NCBI GenBank assembly: GCA_902594855.1
Contig: CACJNS010000003.1
Location: 1 to 64,000, forward strand
Source: an uncultured SAR86 cluster bacterium
GTDB taxonomy: Bacteria > Pseudomonadota > Gammaproteobacteria > Magnimaribacterales > AG-339-G14
Direction of reading: 5' to 3'
Length of the DNA: 64,000 nucleotides
Made by a program: the position numbers and the translations under genes. Below, one piece after another: positions 39,096 to 48,959 of this stretch (the stretch's first letter is position 1; every line of letters begins with the position of its first letter). A model generated the notes under the pieces. That model ran no database searches. It was not told where the DNA came from and saw nothing but the letters and a program-made list of their open reading frames with translations.

Positions 39096-39538
39096 AATTT
39101 TTCAAAAATTTATTTAAAACTAAAGAAAGTGAAGATGAGAGCAAAGATAACAGTATTCAAAAATCCATTTGCTCTTTAATGATAGAAGTTGCTTATGCCG
39201 ATAATCAATTAGATGAATCTGAATTGAAAGCTATGGCTAATTCCCTCAATAAATTAGATATTGAAGAAGAAGAGATACAAGAAATCGTTGATGCAACTCT
39301 TGCAAAGTCTAAAGAATCAATTTCTTTTTATGAACACACGAGAATACTTAATGATCAACTTGACTACGATCAGAAAAAAGAAGTCCTGAATTCTGTTTGG
39401 GCAATAGCTTTTGCAGATGGAGAGATGGATAAGCATGAAGAGCATCTGATAAGAAGAATTGCTGATCTTTTATACCTCAATCATAAAGATTTTATTAATG
39501 CCAAATTAATTCAAAAAGAAACTAATGAAGATAGTTAA
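39092..39538 (+). CDS. TerB-like/DjlA N-terminal-type protein
   Basis: Paired acidic helical repeats AYADNQLDESELKAM and AFADGEMDKHEEHLIRRIADLLY. Confidence 0.75.
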   Translation: MKFFKNLFKTKESEDESKDNSIQKSICSLMIEVAYADNQLDESELKAMANSLNKLDIEEEEIQEIVDATLAKSKESISFYEHTRILNDQLDYDQKKEVLNSVWAIAFADGEMDKHEEHLIRRIADLLYLNHKDFINAKLIQKETNEDS

Positions 39539-40766
39539 TCCAAGCAAGCATCATTTATCAAAGGAAAAACTCCAATTCATGGATGAACTTTTCATGGATA
39601 GATACATATCACCAGGAAAAATATCTGGAACACAAACCTTGGTGGCAAGGAATGGAGAAATTGTTCATTGTCATTCTCAGGGTTTAAGAGATATTGAACA
39701 AAATCTAAAGATGGAAGATGACTCGATTTTTAGAATCTATTCAATGACAAAACCTGTAACCGGAGTAGCCTTAATGCAGTTATATGAAAAAGGTTATTTT
39801 CATCTGGCAGACCCGGTGAGCAAATTTCTCCCTGAATTTAAAAATCAAACAGTTTACATAAGTGGAATCTATCCGGCATTTGATACCAGACCTGTAAACA
39901 GAGAAATGACAATTCGAGATTTATTAACTCATACCTCTGGTCTCAGCTATTCAATTAATTTTGAAAATCACTTAGATAGTGCCTATAGACATGTATTTGA
40001 TGAATTACTACCAGACAGGGAAAGACGTTCTCTGGATTTAAAAGATGTATGCGAGACTTTAGCTACCCTTCCCCTTCAATTTTCCCCTGGCGAAGGCTGG
40101 CTCTATAGTGTTTCTATAGATGTGTGCGCAAGAATTGTTGAAGTTATATCAGGAGAGAAAATAGATGATTACTTTAAAGAAAACATATTTGATCCCTTAG
40201 GTATGAAAGATACAGGATTTATAGTGCCTCAAAAGGATGCAGATAGATTGACAGCTTTGTATTGGAGAACGCCCGAAAAAAAATTAGTCCTAGAAGATCC
40301 ATCTGGAAAAGAAAGTAACATGTTGATAGATAAAAAATTCAAAGGAGGCGGTAGTGGTCTCGCATCTACTATTGAAGACTATTTCAAGTTTAGTCAGATG
40401 CTCTTAAATGGTGGCGAATTAAATGGGAAAAGAATACTCTCAAGAAAAACTGTTGAGTTAATGACAATGAATCACCTTCCTAATAACAATACTTTGATAG
40501 ATATGAATGCTGGAGGAGGTTTTTCTGAGGTACGTTATCAGGGGATGGGTTATGGTCTGAGCATGGCTGTAACTGTAGATCAAGCTGCTACACAAATCTC
40601 TGGAACTGCGGGCTCCTATAACTGGGGCGGTATGGCAAGTACTTTTTTCTGGATAGATCCAATAGAAAATTTATTAGGGATCTTCATGACTCAATTGAGG
40701 CCTTCGACTACCTTTCCATTTAGAGGGCAAATGCAAGCTATGGTGTACGGATCATTTGAGGACTAA
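39525..40766 (+). CDS. Serine hydrolase, beta-lactamase (class C) family
   Basis: SMTKPVTG (SxxK), YSVSID, LLTHTSGLSY. Confidence 0.85.
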   Translation: MKIVNPSKHHLSKEKLQFMDELFMDRYISPGKISGTQTLVARNGEIVHCHSQGLRDIEQNLKMEDDSIFRIYSMTKPVTGVALMQLYEKGYFHLADPVSKFLPEFKNQTVYISGIYPAFDTRPVNREMTIRDLLTHTSGLSYSINFENHLDSAYRHVFDELLPDRERRSLDLKDVCETLATLPLQFSPGEGWLYSVSIDVCARIVEVISGEKIDDYFKENIFDPLGMKDTGFIVPQKDADRLTALYWRTPEKKLVLEDPSGKESNMLIDKKFKGGGSGLASTIEDYFKFSQMLLNGGELNGKRILSRKTVELMTMNHLPNNNTLIDMNAGGGFSEVRYQGMGYGLSMAVTVDQAATQISGTAGSYNWGGMASTFFWIDPIENLLGIFMTQLRPSTTFPFRGQMQAMVYGSFED

Positions 40767-41488
40767 AAATCTTCAAATTCATCGACAAAATCATCAGCAT
40801 CAATTTCTCCGTCACTGATTTCGTATTTTCTACGTTGCAAATATGCATCTCTAAAAAATATATATTTGTCTCCGCTAACGAAATTATCAAGCTCGAGTAA
40901 TACAGTTGTTTGATTCAAGACATTTATTCCAGTCAGTAATCCTGATGTAGTTGGATGATCATCTGCTACAGCCAAAGGAGATATTACTGAATCAATTCCC
41001 CTTGATAAACCATCCCTCACAGTTGTGGGACCTAAAAAGGGCAAGACAATGTATGGTCCTTGATCTACACCCCATTTACCGAGTGTCTGACCAAAATCTT
41101 CATTGTTCTTATCAAATCCCATTGGGGTAGCAACGTCAAAGAGACCAAAAAGACCAAACATTGTATTAAAAATAAACCTTCCAAAATCATTTATGGCTTT
41201 AATAAAATTTTCTTGCAGAATATTATTAATTCCTGATTTCACATCACTAATGTTTTCAAAAAAATCTGTTACTCGATCTCTTATAAATGGAGGCGTTGCT
41301 TTTACATACGCTCCAGTGACAGGCTCAACTAGATTTTCAATAACTTTTTCATTGAATTCATGGACTTTTCTATTTTGTTCTTCATAAGGGTCTATTGGAT
41401 CTCTTAATTCCAAGGAACTAGCACAACCTATAAACAAGAAGAAAAATGTTAAAATAGATGCAAACCTTTTAAAGAAAAGAATATTCAT
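40763..41488 (-). CDS. mlaA: MlaA (VacJ) family outer-membrane lipoprotein
   Basis: Lipobox LFIGC; DPYEEQNRKVHEFNE, GFDKNNEDFGQTLGKWGVDQGPYIVLPFLGPTTVRDG. Confidence 0.93.
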   Translation of the reverse strand: MNILFFKRFASILTFFFLFIGCASSLELRDPIDPYEEQNRKVHEFNEKVIENLVEPVTGAYVKATPPFIRDRVTDFFENISDVKSGINNILQENFIKAINDFGRFIFNTMFGLFGLFDVATPMGFDKNNEDFGQTLGKWGVDQGPYIVLPFLGPTTVRDGLSRGIDSVISPLAVADDHPTTSGLLTGINVLNQTTVLLELDNFVSGDKYIFFRDAYLQRRKYEISDGEIDADDFVDEFEDF

Positions 41489-41499
41489 TTCGTAAGCAT

Positions 41500-43152
41500 A
41501 TGCCTCTTCCTAAAAAAAACAACAGTGTAATTGTAACTTCTGCTTTGCCTTATGCTAACGGTGATTTACACATTGGGCATCTTTTAGAGCATGTGCAAAC
41601 AGATATCTGGGTAAGGTTGCTTAGAGCAAACAACATTACTTGTCACTATGTTTGTGCAAGCGATGCTCATGGTACTCCTATTATGCTAAGAGCTAAGGAG
41701 TTGGAGACCGAACCTGAAAAAATGGTTGAAGAATTCAGATCCTCTCATATGAAAGACTTAGGATCATTCAATATTTCTCACGATAATTTTTATACAACTC
41801 ATAGTGAAGAAAATAAATACTTCAGTGAATTGATTTATAACAAAGCAAAAGAATCTGGATTCATTGAAAGTAAACAGATCGAACAACTATTTGACGAAAG
41901 TGCAGGCTTATTTCTCTCAGATAGATATGTTAAAGGTTCTTGTCCAAAATGTTCTGCTGAAGATCAGTATGGAGATAATTGTGAAATCTGTGGTGCGAAA
42001 TATGAAGCAGCTGAATTAATCAATCCAGTATCAACAATCAGCGGTCAAAAGCCAGTAGTGAAAACTAGTGAGCATGTTTTTTTTAAATTATCAAAGTTAG
42101 AAACTAATGTGGCAAATTGGATGAAAGCTACACCTCTTCAGGAAGCAGTTAAAAATAAACTTGAAGAATGGTTTCAGCAAGGTCTAAAAGATTGGGATAT
42201 TAGTAGAGATTCGCCTTATTTTGGATTTGAAATTCCTGATATGCCAGGGAAGTACTTTTATGTCTGGCTTGATGCCCCTATTGGGTACATAGCCAGTCTT
42301 GAAAAACATCTAAGAGCAAAAAGTGATGTGTCTGCAGAAGAAATTTGGTCGGAAACTGCCAATACAGAAATTTATCATTTTATTGGAAAAGATATCATGA
42401 ATTTCCACGCCTTATTTTGGCCAGCTTTACTAGAAACTTCTAAATTTAAAAAACCATCCAATGTTTTTGTTCATGGTTTCTTAGGCTTGAACGGGGCAAA
42501 AATGTCTAAGTCAAAAGGTAATTTTTTAAGTATGAGAGATTACTTAGATATTCTTGATGCTGACTATATAAGATATTACTTGGCATCAAAGTTATCTCCT
42601 TCCATTGATGATATTGATCTCAACTATGATGACTTCCAAAAAAAAGTTAACTCTGATTTGGTCGGAAAATTTGTGAATATTGCCAGTAGATCCGCAGGAT
42701 TTTTAAAAAAGAATGATAATCAGATAGGAAATAGTATCGATCATGAATTTTATGAAAATTTTATTTCATCAAAAAATGAAATTACTAATCTTTTTGCAGA
42801 TCTTGAATACTCAAAGGCAATTAAAGAAATCATGAAATTAGCTGATTCTGCAAATGCTTATGTGGATGAGAAAAAACCTTGGATTTTAGCTAAAGATGAA
42901 AAAAACAGGGATGAGGTTATCAAGATTGCGAGCACCACAATAAATCTATTTAGAGTTATAAACACTTATCTCAAGATAGTGATTCCAGACACATGCTCTA
43001 AAGGAGAAAGTTTTCTAAACGAGATAATCGGCTCGATTGATGATATTGACACTCCTTTAACAAATCATAAATTAGATTCTTTTTCTCCTATCCTTAATAG
43101 ATTAGAAGATGAGAAATTAGAAGCACTTATTCAAAGAGGTTCAAATGGATGA
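41500..43152 (+). CDS. metG: Methionyl-tRNA synthetase catalytic and anticodon-binding part
   Basis: [23 protein letters not shown]...CEIC zinc knuckle, KMSKSKGNF. Confidence 0.95.
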   Translation: MPLPKKNNSVIVTSALPYANGDLHIGHLLEHVQTDIWVRLLRANNITCHYVCASDAHGTPIMLRAKELETEPEKMVEEFRSSHMKDLGSFNISHDNFYTTHSEENKYFSELIYNKAKESGFIESKQIEQLFDESAGLFLSDRYVKGSCPKCSAEDQYGDNCEICGAKYEAAELINPVSTISGQKPVVKTSEHVFFKLSKLETNVANWMKATPLQEAVKNKLEEWFQQGLKDWDISRDSPYFGFEIPDMPGKYFYVWLDAPIGYIASLEKHLRAKSDVSAEEIWSETANTEIYHFIGKDIMNFHALFWPALLETSKFKKPSNVFVHGFLGLNGAKMSKSKGNFLSMRDYLDILDADYIRYYLASKLSPSIDDIDLNYDDFQKKVNSDLVGKFVNIASRSAGFLKKNDNQIGNSIDHEFYENFISSKNEITNLFADLEYSKAIKEIMKLADSANAYVDEKKPWILAKDEKNRDEVIKIASTTINLFRVINTYLKIVIPDTCSKGESFLNEIIGSIDDIDTPLTNHKLDSFSPILNRLEDEKLEALIQRGSNG

Positions 43153-43477
43153 AATTTCTATAGAAGATTTTATAAAAATAGATCTGAGAGTTGCTGAGAT
43201 CAAAAACGCTGAAAACGTGGAAGAAGCAGATAAACTCCTAAAAATAATTCTAGACCTTGGAAATTTAGGAGAAAGAACGGTATTTGCAGGTATTAAAAAA
43301 TTTTATGATCCAGAAAAATTAATAGGTCTAAAAATTATATGTGTAGCTAATTTAAAGCCTAGGAAGATGCGATTTGGAGTATCTGAGGGTATGATTCTTG
43401 CTGCAAGTAACGATGAAGATGGCGTATTTATATTGCATCCTGATCAGGGTGCAAAACCAGGGATGAGAGTGAGTTAA
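43145..43477 (+). CDS. Stand-alone tRNA-binding (OB-fold) domain equivalent to the MetRS C-terminus
   Basis: [42 protein letters not shown]; overlaps metG by 8 nt in another frame. Confidence 0.9.
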   Translation: MDEISIEDFIKIDLRVAEIKNAENVEEADKLLKIILDLGNLGERTVFAGIKKFYDPEKLIGLKIICVANLKPRKMRFGVSEGMILAASNDEDGVFILHPDQGAKPGMRVS

Positions 43478-44511
43478 TGACTAAAAGCATTGAAACAGAT
43501 ATTTTAATTATTGGAGCTGGTCCGGTAGGACTATTTACAGTATTTGAGGCAGGATTACTGGGTCTCAAATGTCATCTTGTAGACAATCTAGATAAAATTG
43601 GCGGTCAATGCATTGAACTTTATCCAGAAAAACCTATTTACGACATACCCGGTGTACCAAATCAAACTGGTAAGGAGCATATAGATTCACTTTTAAAACA
43701 AATCGAGCCCTTTGATTACGAAGTTCATCTAAATCAACGAGTGGATAAAATTGAAGAGTCAGGAGATTATTGGATTGCCGAAACGACTGATGGAATTTCT
43801 TTTAAGACGCTAAATATTTTTATAGCGGCTGGTGCTGGGTCTTTTGAACCTAGAAAACCCCCCGTTGAGTCTCCGGATAAATTTTTAGGCAAAGGAATAG
43901 ATTATGCAGTCAGAAGTGTAGACAAATACAAAGGTAAGGATATTGTTATTTTTGGTGGCGGAGATAGTGCACTAGATTGGTCAGTAGAATTAGCAAATAA
44001 AGCGAAATCAATAAAACTTGTTCACAGAAGAGATGATTTTAGAGGTGCAGAACATACCGAAAACAAAATGCGAAGTTTTGTTGCAAGTGGTGAAATAGAG
44101 TTAAAAATTCCTTTTGTCATAAAATCTATTGTTGGTGGTAAGTCTTTTGAGGGAGTAGAAATCATGAATTTTGAAACCAAAGAGACAGAAGTTATTAACT
44201 GCGATGAGGCGTTATTTTTCTTTGGTTTAAGTAAGCAACTTGGGCCAATAAATGATTGGGAGATTGATTTAAACGAAAGAAAAGTTCAAGTAGATACAGA
44301 AAAATTTGAAACGAATCAAAAAGGCATCTTTGCTGTTGGCGATATCAATACTTATCCTGGAAAATTAGACCTAATCCTTTGCGGGTTTCATGAAACTACC
44401 CTTGCTGTACAAGAAGCCTTTAAAAGAATAAATCCAGGTGAGAGAGTTCCTTTCGGTTACACAACCTCGAATAAAGGTTTGCAAGAAAAACTTAAAGTTT
44501 CTGGATCATGA
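43477..44511 (+). CDS. Thioredoxin-reductase-like ferredoxin/flavodoxin-NADP+ reductase
   Basis: IIGAGPVGLFTVFEAG, GGQCIELYPEKPIYDIPG, GGGDSALDW, HRRDDFRGAE, FAVGDINTYPGKLDLILCGFHE. Confidence 0.85.
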   Translation: MTKSIETDILIIGAGPVGLFTVFEAGLLGLKCHLVDNLDKIGGQCIELYPEKPIYDIPGVPNQTGKEHIDSLLKQIEPFDYEVHLNQRVDKIEESGDYWIAETTDGISFKTLNIFIAAGAGSFEPRKPPVESPDKFLGKGIDYAVRSVDKYKGKDIVIFGGGDSALDWSVELANKAKSIKLVHRRDDFRGAEHTENKMRSFVASGEIELKIPFVIKSIVGGKSFEGVEIMNFETKETEVINCDEALFFFGLSKQLGPINDWEIDLNERKVQVDTEKFETNQKGIFAVGDINTYPGKLDLILCGFHETTLAVQEAFKRINPGERVPFGYTTSNKGLQEKLKVSGS

Positions 44512-45404
44512 ATGCTATTTTGTTCCCTGGTCAGGGAGTTCAAACTGTAGGCATGATGGATAGCCTTTTCAGTTCAAGCGAAAAAGCAAAAGATTTATTC
44601 ATCAAAGCTTCTGATGCTATTGATATTGATCTTGTTGAGTTAGTTTCAGATGATTCAAATAATTTGATCGATTTAACAGAATATTCTCAACCAATTATTT
44701 TGGCTTCAAGCATTGCCTTTGCTGAACACTTCACAGATAAAGCCAATTATAATTTCTGTGCAGGTCTATCTCTCGGTGAATATTCTGCGCTAGTTTATTC
44801 AGGATGCTTAGATTTTTTAGATGCAATAAAGTTAGTTCATATTAGAGGAAAGCTAATGCAGAATTCAGTTGCACCCGGTGAAGCTAAAATGCTGGTTGTC
44901 ATGGGAATGAATCATGATGATATTCAATCCTTAATAAAAGAACTTTCTGATGATGGATGCACAGTAAATTTGTCCACAGATACTGCTGATGGAATGGGTG
45001 TGCTTGCGGGCGAAACTGCAAATATTGAAAAGTGTAAAACTTTGCTTGAAAGCAAAGAATTAAGAAGAGTTAAAACGCAATACGTAAATATGTCTGTGCC
45101 ATCGCATTGTTATTTATTAAAAGATGCTCAAGAGAAATTAGCCTCTGAGTTAGAAAAAATAGAATTCAGAGATCCAAGAGTTCCGATAATATCTAATTTT
45201 ACTGCGCTTCCAACTTCTGATATCGATGAAATAAAAGATAATTTGATCAATCAACTTTGTGAAACTGTAAGGTGGAGAGAAACTTTAGATTTTCTTGATA
45301 AAAGCAAAGTTTTAAGCATTACGGACTCTGGTCCCGGAAAAACAATAATAGGAATGGCTAGGAAGTTTAAAGAAATGGAGAAACTAGCTTTAATTGATTC
45401 TTAA
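44508..45404 (+). CDS. fabD: Malonyl-CoA:ACP transacylase
   Basis: LFPGQGVQTVGM, GLSLGEYSAL, NMSVPSHCYLLK; variant of the usual GHSLGE motif. Confidence 0.88.
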   Translation: MNAILFPGQGVQTVGMMDSLFSSSEKAKDLFIKASDAIDIDLVELVSDDSNNLIDLTEYSQPIILASSIAFAEHFTDKANYNFCAGLSLGEYSALVYSGCLDFLDAIKLVHIRGKLMQNSVAPGEAKMLVVMGMNHDDIQSLIKELSDDGCTVNLSTDTADGMGVLAGETANIEKCKTLLESKELRRVKTQYVNMSVPSHCYLLKDAQEKLASELEKIEFRDPRVPIISNFTALPTSDIDEIKDNLINQLCETVRWRETLDFLDKSKVLSITDSGPGKTIIGMARKFKEMEKLALIDS

Positions 45405-46588
45405 TTATCTCTATTTTTTAATCTTAACGATTTGATCTTAATATAACCCTCGGCATCTTTCTGATCAAAATCACCTTTCTCATCAAAACTCGCTAAATCT
45501 GCTTTATATAAAGATTTATCACTTCGTCTGCTTAAAATGATTACATTACCTTTCTTGGCTAATATTTTTATTTGTCCTTGAACATTTTTTGAAAAATTAT
45601 CGACAAGACTTTGTATTGCAAATCTTTCAGGTGCCCACCACAAACCATCATAAATTAAACCGGAATATTTACTTATAAGTTCGTCTTTAGTTTTTATTGA
45701 TTCTCCATCCATACAGATTGATTCTATTGATCTTCTTGCTTTGAGTAAGATCGAACCACCAGGCGTCTCGTAGCAACCTCTTGACTTCATTCCGGTAGAT
45801 CTCGATTCAACAATATCCAATCTGCCTATGCCGTTTCTTGAGCCAATGTCATTTAACTTTGTTAATAATTCTGCAGGAGAAAGCTTTTCATCATTAACTG
45901 CAATAGGATCTCCGTTTTCAAACTCTATGGAAAATTCTTCTCCTGAATCAGGCGCATCATCAATTGATTTAGTATTGCGCCACATACTTTCTGGAGGTAC
46001 CGAGGTTATATCTTCTAAGATTCCACCTTCATAAGAAATATGTAATAAATTTTCATCAGTTGAAAAAGGAGGTTCGTTTTCACTACCCTCTTCAACTGGC
46101 AATTGATTTTCAATGCAGTATTTAACTAAATCCTTCCTCGATGCTAGATCCCACTCACGCCAAGGGCTAATAATTTTCAATTCAGGAGCAAGTCCATAAA
46201 CTCCTAATTCAAATCTAATCTGATCGTTTCCTTTACCTGTAGCCCCATGAGATATGAACTGAGCTCCCTCCTCTTTTGCAATTTCAACGAGCCTTTTGGC
46301 GATTAAAGGTCTTGCAATTGAAGTACCTAAAAGATATTCACCTTCGTAAATAGCATTCCCTCTGAACATAGGAAAAACGTAATTTTTTACAAAATCATCT
46401 TTTAGATCTTCAACTATTGAATGAGATGCACCAGCTTGTGAAGCTCTATCTTCCACGTCATCTCTTAAGTCTTTTTGCCCTAAATCTGCGGTATACGTAA
46501 TAACTTCAGCATCATAGTTTTCTTGCAACCATTTAAGGATAACAGTTGTATCTAGTCCGCCTGAGTAAGCTAGTATTATCTTATTCAT
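45401..46588 (-). CDS. argG: Argininosuccinate synthase
   Basis: ILAYSGGLDTTVILKWLQ, GATGKGNDQIRFE, PWREWDL. Confidence 0.96.
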   Translation of the reverse strand: MNKIILAYSGGLDTTVILKWLQENYDAEVITYTADLGQKDLRDDVEDRASQAGASHSIVEDLKDDFVKNYVFPMFRGNAIYEGEYLLGTSIARPLIAKRLVEIAKEEGAQFISHGATGKGNDQIRFELGVYGLAPELKIISPWREWDLASRKDLVKYCIENQLPVEEGSENEPPFSTDENLLHISYEGGILEDITSVPPESMWRNTKSIDDAPDSGEEFSIEFENGDPIAVNDEKLSPAELLTKLNDIGSRNGIGRLDIVESRSTGMKSRGCYETPGGSILLKARRSIESICMDGESIKTKDELISKYSGLIYDGLWWAPERFAIQSLVDNFSKNVQGQIKILAKKGNVIILSRRSDKSLYKADLASFDEKGDFDQKDAEGYIKIKSLRLKNRDN

Positions 46589-46696
46589 ATAAAAAATTTT
46601 TGAGGATTATATCTTTAAACTTCTAGCCTATGTAAATCAATATGAAAAACATTCCGTATCCAAAATTTCTTCTTCGTTGCTAAGTTAAATGCTTAA

Positions 46697-46711
46697 TAAA
46701 AATGATTATCA
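46697..46711 (+). promoter_or_regulatory. Candidate Fur box upstream of the ferritin-like gene
   Basis: TAAAAATGATTATCA matches 12 of 14 arm positions of the 7-1-7 pattern TGATAATNATTATCA. Confidence 0.45.
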
Positions 46712-46785
46712 ATTCCCATCTATTTCTCATCAAGAATTTTCTATGATTTAACTGCTATAGTTTCCAAAATTTTGAGGTGATAAAA

Positions 46786-47226
46786 ATGGAAAATGAAAAT
46801 TTTGATACAAGCGAGGTATGTGGAATATTAAATGAAATCATGGAATATGAACTATCAGGAGTTGTGAGATATACCCATTCGTCTTTGATGGTTACTGGTC
46901 CTCATAGATTACCCATAGTAGATTTTTTAAAAGAACAGGCAAGTGAGTCATTACAGCATGCTCAACAAGCTGGGGAATTATTAACGGGTTTAGATGGCCA
47001 TCCAAGTCAGAAAATAGCTAATATCGTTGAAACAAATAACCACTCAATTAAAGATATTTTAGAAGAAAGTCTTGAGCATGAAATGCATGCATTGAATCTC
47101 TACAAAAAACTTCTCACTAAAGTTGAAGGTGAATCAGTATATCTTGAAGAATATACAAGAGATTTAATTGGGCAAGAAGAACAGCATCAACTCGAACTCC
47201 GCAAGATGTTAAAAGACTTTAGTTAA
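46786..47226 (+). CDS. Ferritin-like/bacterioferritin-family protein
   Basis: Helical protein with E...E..H motifs (ILNEIMEYELSGVVRYTHSS, ESLEHEMHALNLYKK, QEEQHQLELRKML). GAGGTGAT precedes ATG 46786; tracked start GTG 46777 is the alternative. Confidence 0.8.
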   Translation: MENENFDTSEVCGILNEIMEYELSGVVRYTHSSLMVTGPHRLPIVDFLKEQASESLQHAQQAGELLTGLDGHPSQKIANIVETNNHSIKDILEESLEHEMHALNLYKKLLTKVEGESVYLEEYTRDLIGQEEQHQLELRKMLKDFS

Positions 47227-47356
47227 TTGCTTATCTCTAAAAGTTCAGTTTAGGATTTTAAATATATAAATTAGCTATAATGAAAATGCGTGATTTGGCC
47301 CTATTGCTGCGTTAATGCTAAGAAGGATCAATTCTGATTTACTTTCCGGAGTTGTT

Positions 47357-48256
47357 ATGAAAATTTTTATACCTATTCTAATTCTTGTTCTCTATTCTTG
47401 TGGTGGAGGCGGTGGCTCCATGTATGGAAGCTCTGAAGAAACTGGTACAGGTTCTTCTGGTGATTATGGGAGTTCATCAAGCTATGGATCGAGCTCGTCA
47501 AGCAGCAGCCAATCCTCCTCACCTACTCTTGCCGCATCGACAACTACAATAAATGGTCTTGAAATAATTCAGATAATGGGTGCTAACAGTGAGTCAAATA
47601 TGGGGGGATCTGCAACTAGTTCAAAAAGATCTGTTTACGCATACGTTAATGATGATGATTCAGTTGCAACCTACGAAGGTAATGCATGGCCGAGGGTGAG
47701 ATTTTCTGGAACCGAGATCAGTAAATCTGATTCTGTTACCGCACAAGTTACAAAGCTTTCCAACACAACAAATAGTAACGATATTGTAGGAATAAATTTT
47801 CGTCCTAGCTATCAATGCTCTGCTGATGCATATGACTACAATGCAGGTTGTGAAGATGCAAACTGGAGACTTTTTCTTCCAAATGGTTCAGTAAATCTAG
47901 AAGATACAGAATCTGTTCCTGAAACTACTCAATCTTTTACCGTAACCGTCCAGAGCACAGATTCAGGAAATAAATTTTATATTGATGGTGAGTTAGCAAA
48001 AGACCTTACCTTAGAAAGAGGTAAGACATACGCTTTTGTTCAAACAGATTCTTATACTTCTCACCCGCTAAGATTCTCAATAGAAAAAAATGGATTACAT
48101 GCTTCTAAACCGGAATTCATTAGAGGTGTGAAAACTTCTAAAACAAACAATACAATTTATATTACCGTACCTAGCGATGCTCCCGATCAGCTGTATTATT
48201 TCTGTTTTATACATTCTGGTATGGCTAATGATGCTGTTATAACCATTACTGACTAG
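47357..48256 (+). CDS. Lipoprotein with Ser/Gly-rich linker and C-terminal cupredoxin-like domain
   Basis: Lipobox ILVLYSC, SYGSSSSSSSQSSS linker, C-terminal SHPLRFS...YYFCFIHSGM. GGAG 5 nt before ATG 47357. Confidence 0.65.
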   Translation: MKIFIPILILVLYSCGGGGGSMYGSSEETGTGSSGDYGSSSSYGSSSSSSSQSSSPTLAASTTTINGLEIIQIMGANSESNMGGSATSSKRSVYAYVNDDDSVATYEGNAWPRVRFSGTEISKSDSVTAQVTKLSNTTNSNDIVGINFRPSYQCSADAYDYNAGCEDANWRLFLPNGSVNLEDTESVPETTQSFTVTVQSTDSGNKFYIDGELAKDLTLERGKTYAFVQTDSYTSHPLRFSIEKNGLHASKPEFIRGVKTSKTNNTIYITVPSDAPDQLYYFCFIHSGMANDAVITITD

Positions 48257-48259
48257 CAA

Positions 48260-48643
48260 ATGATTTTTATAGAACTTCTTTCTGGAGTAATTTCAGGAAT
48301 GATTCTTTTTCAAACTGCTATTGTTGCTCCTGTAGTTTTTACTACACTTGATGCAGAAAATGCCTCAAAGTTTTTAAGAAAAATCTTTCCTAGATTTTTT
48401 ATGGTAATTTTTATCTTAGGTATTAGCGCTTTAATCGTTTCATCAGTATTTTTGAGCATCCAGGGGATCGTTATCGCTGCAGTTACTGCGATTTCAATGA
48501 TTATTTCTTACCTAGTAGTGCCAGCAACTAACAAAGCTCGAGATGAAGACAGGTCTACAGCTTTTAGAAGATTGCATACCCTAACTGTAGTTTTAACCTT
48601 TTTTACCTTATTAGCTAACTTAAGTTGGATTCTTCCAATTTAG
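48260..48643 (+). CDS. DUF4149-like membrane protein
   Basis: Four-TM protein; GMILFQTAIVAPVVFTTLDAENASKFLRKIFPRFF. Confidence 0.7.
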   Translation: MIFIELLSGVISGMILFQTAIVAPVVFTTLDAENASKFLRKIFPRFFMVIFILGISALIVSSVFLSIQGIVIAAVTAISMIISYLVVPATNKARDEDRSTAFRRLHTLTVVLTFFTLLANLSWILPI

Positions 48644-48954
48644 ATTTCAACTGAATCTATCAATTCTTTGAGTTCGCCGTTTTGGTACATCTCCATCATG
48701 ATGTCACTACCACCGACTAGTTCACCATTGATAAATAATTGAGGAAAAGTTGGCCATTCCGAAACAGAAGGAAGTTCCTGTCTGATTTCTGGATTACTTA
48801 AAATATCTACAAAAGAGAATTCCTTTCCACATGCCATTAGTATTTGTGATGCACGTTGAGAAAAACCGCATTCTGGTTTATCAGGAGATCCTTTCATGTA
48901 CAAAAGAATTTTGTTGTCAGCAATTTGATTATTAATCTTTTCAATAATATCCAT
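48640..48954 (-). CDS. grxD: Monothiol glutaredoxin
   Basis: LLYMKGSPDKPECGFSQRA, WPTFPQLFINGELVGGSDI. Confidence 0.95.
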   Translation of the reverse strand: MDIIEKINNQIADNKILLYMKGSPDKPECGFSQRASQILMACGKEFSFVDILSNPEIRQELPSVSEWPTFPQLFINGELVGGSDIMMEMYQNGELKELIDSVEI

Positions 48955-48959
48955 AATTT

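Noticed and set aside
47227-47356. Possible small RNA or tRNA in the intergenic gap
   Set aside because: No cloverleaf or strong hairpin recognised; AT-rich with a normal RBS for the downstream gene.
47440-47525. Repeat-like Ser/Gly codons
   Set aside because: Low-complexity linker in a lipoprotein; units are irregular and not a tandem or CRISPR-type repeat.
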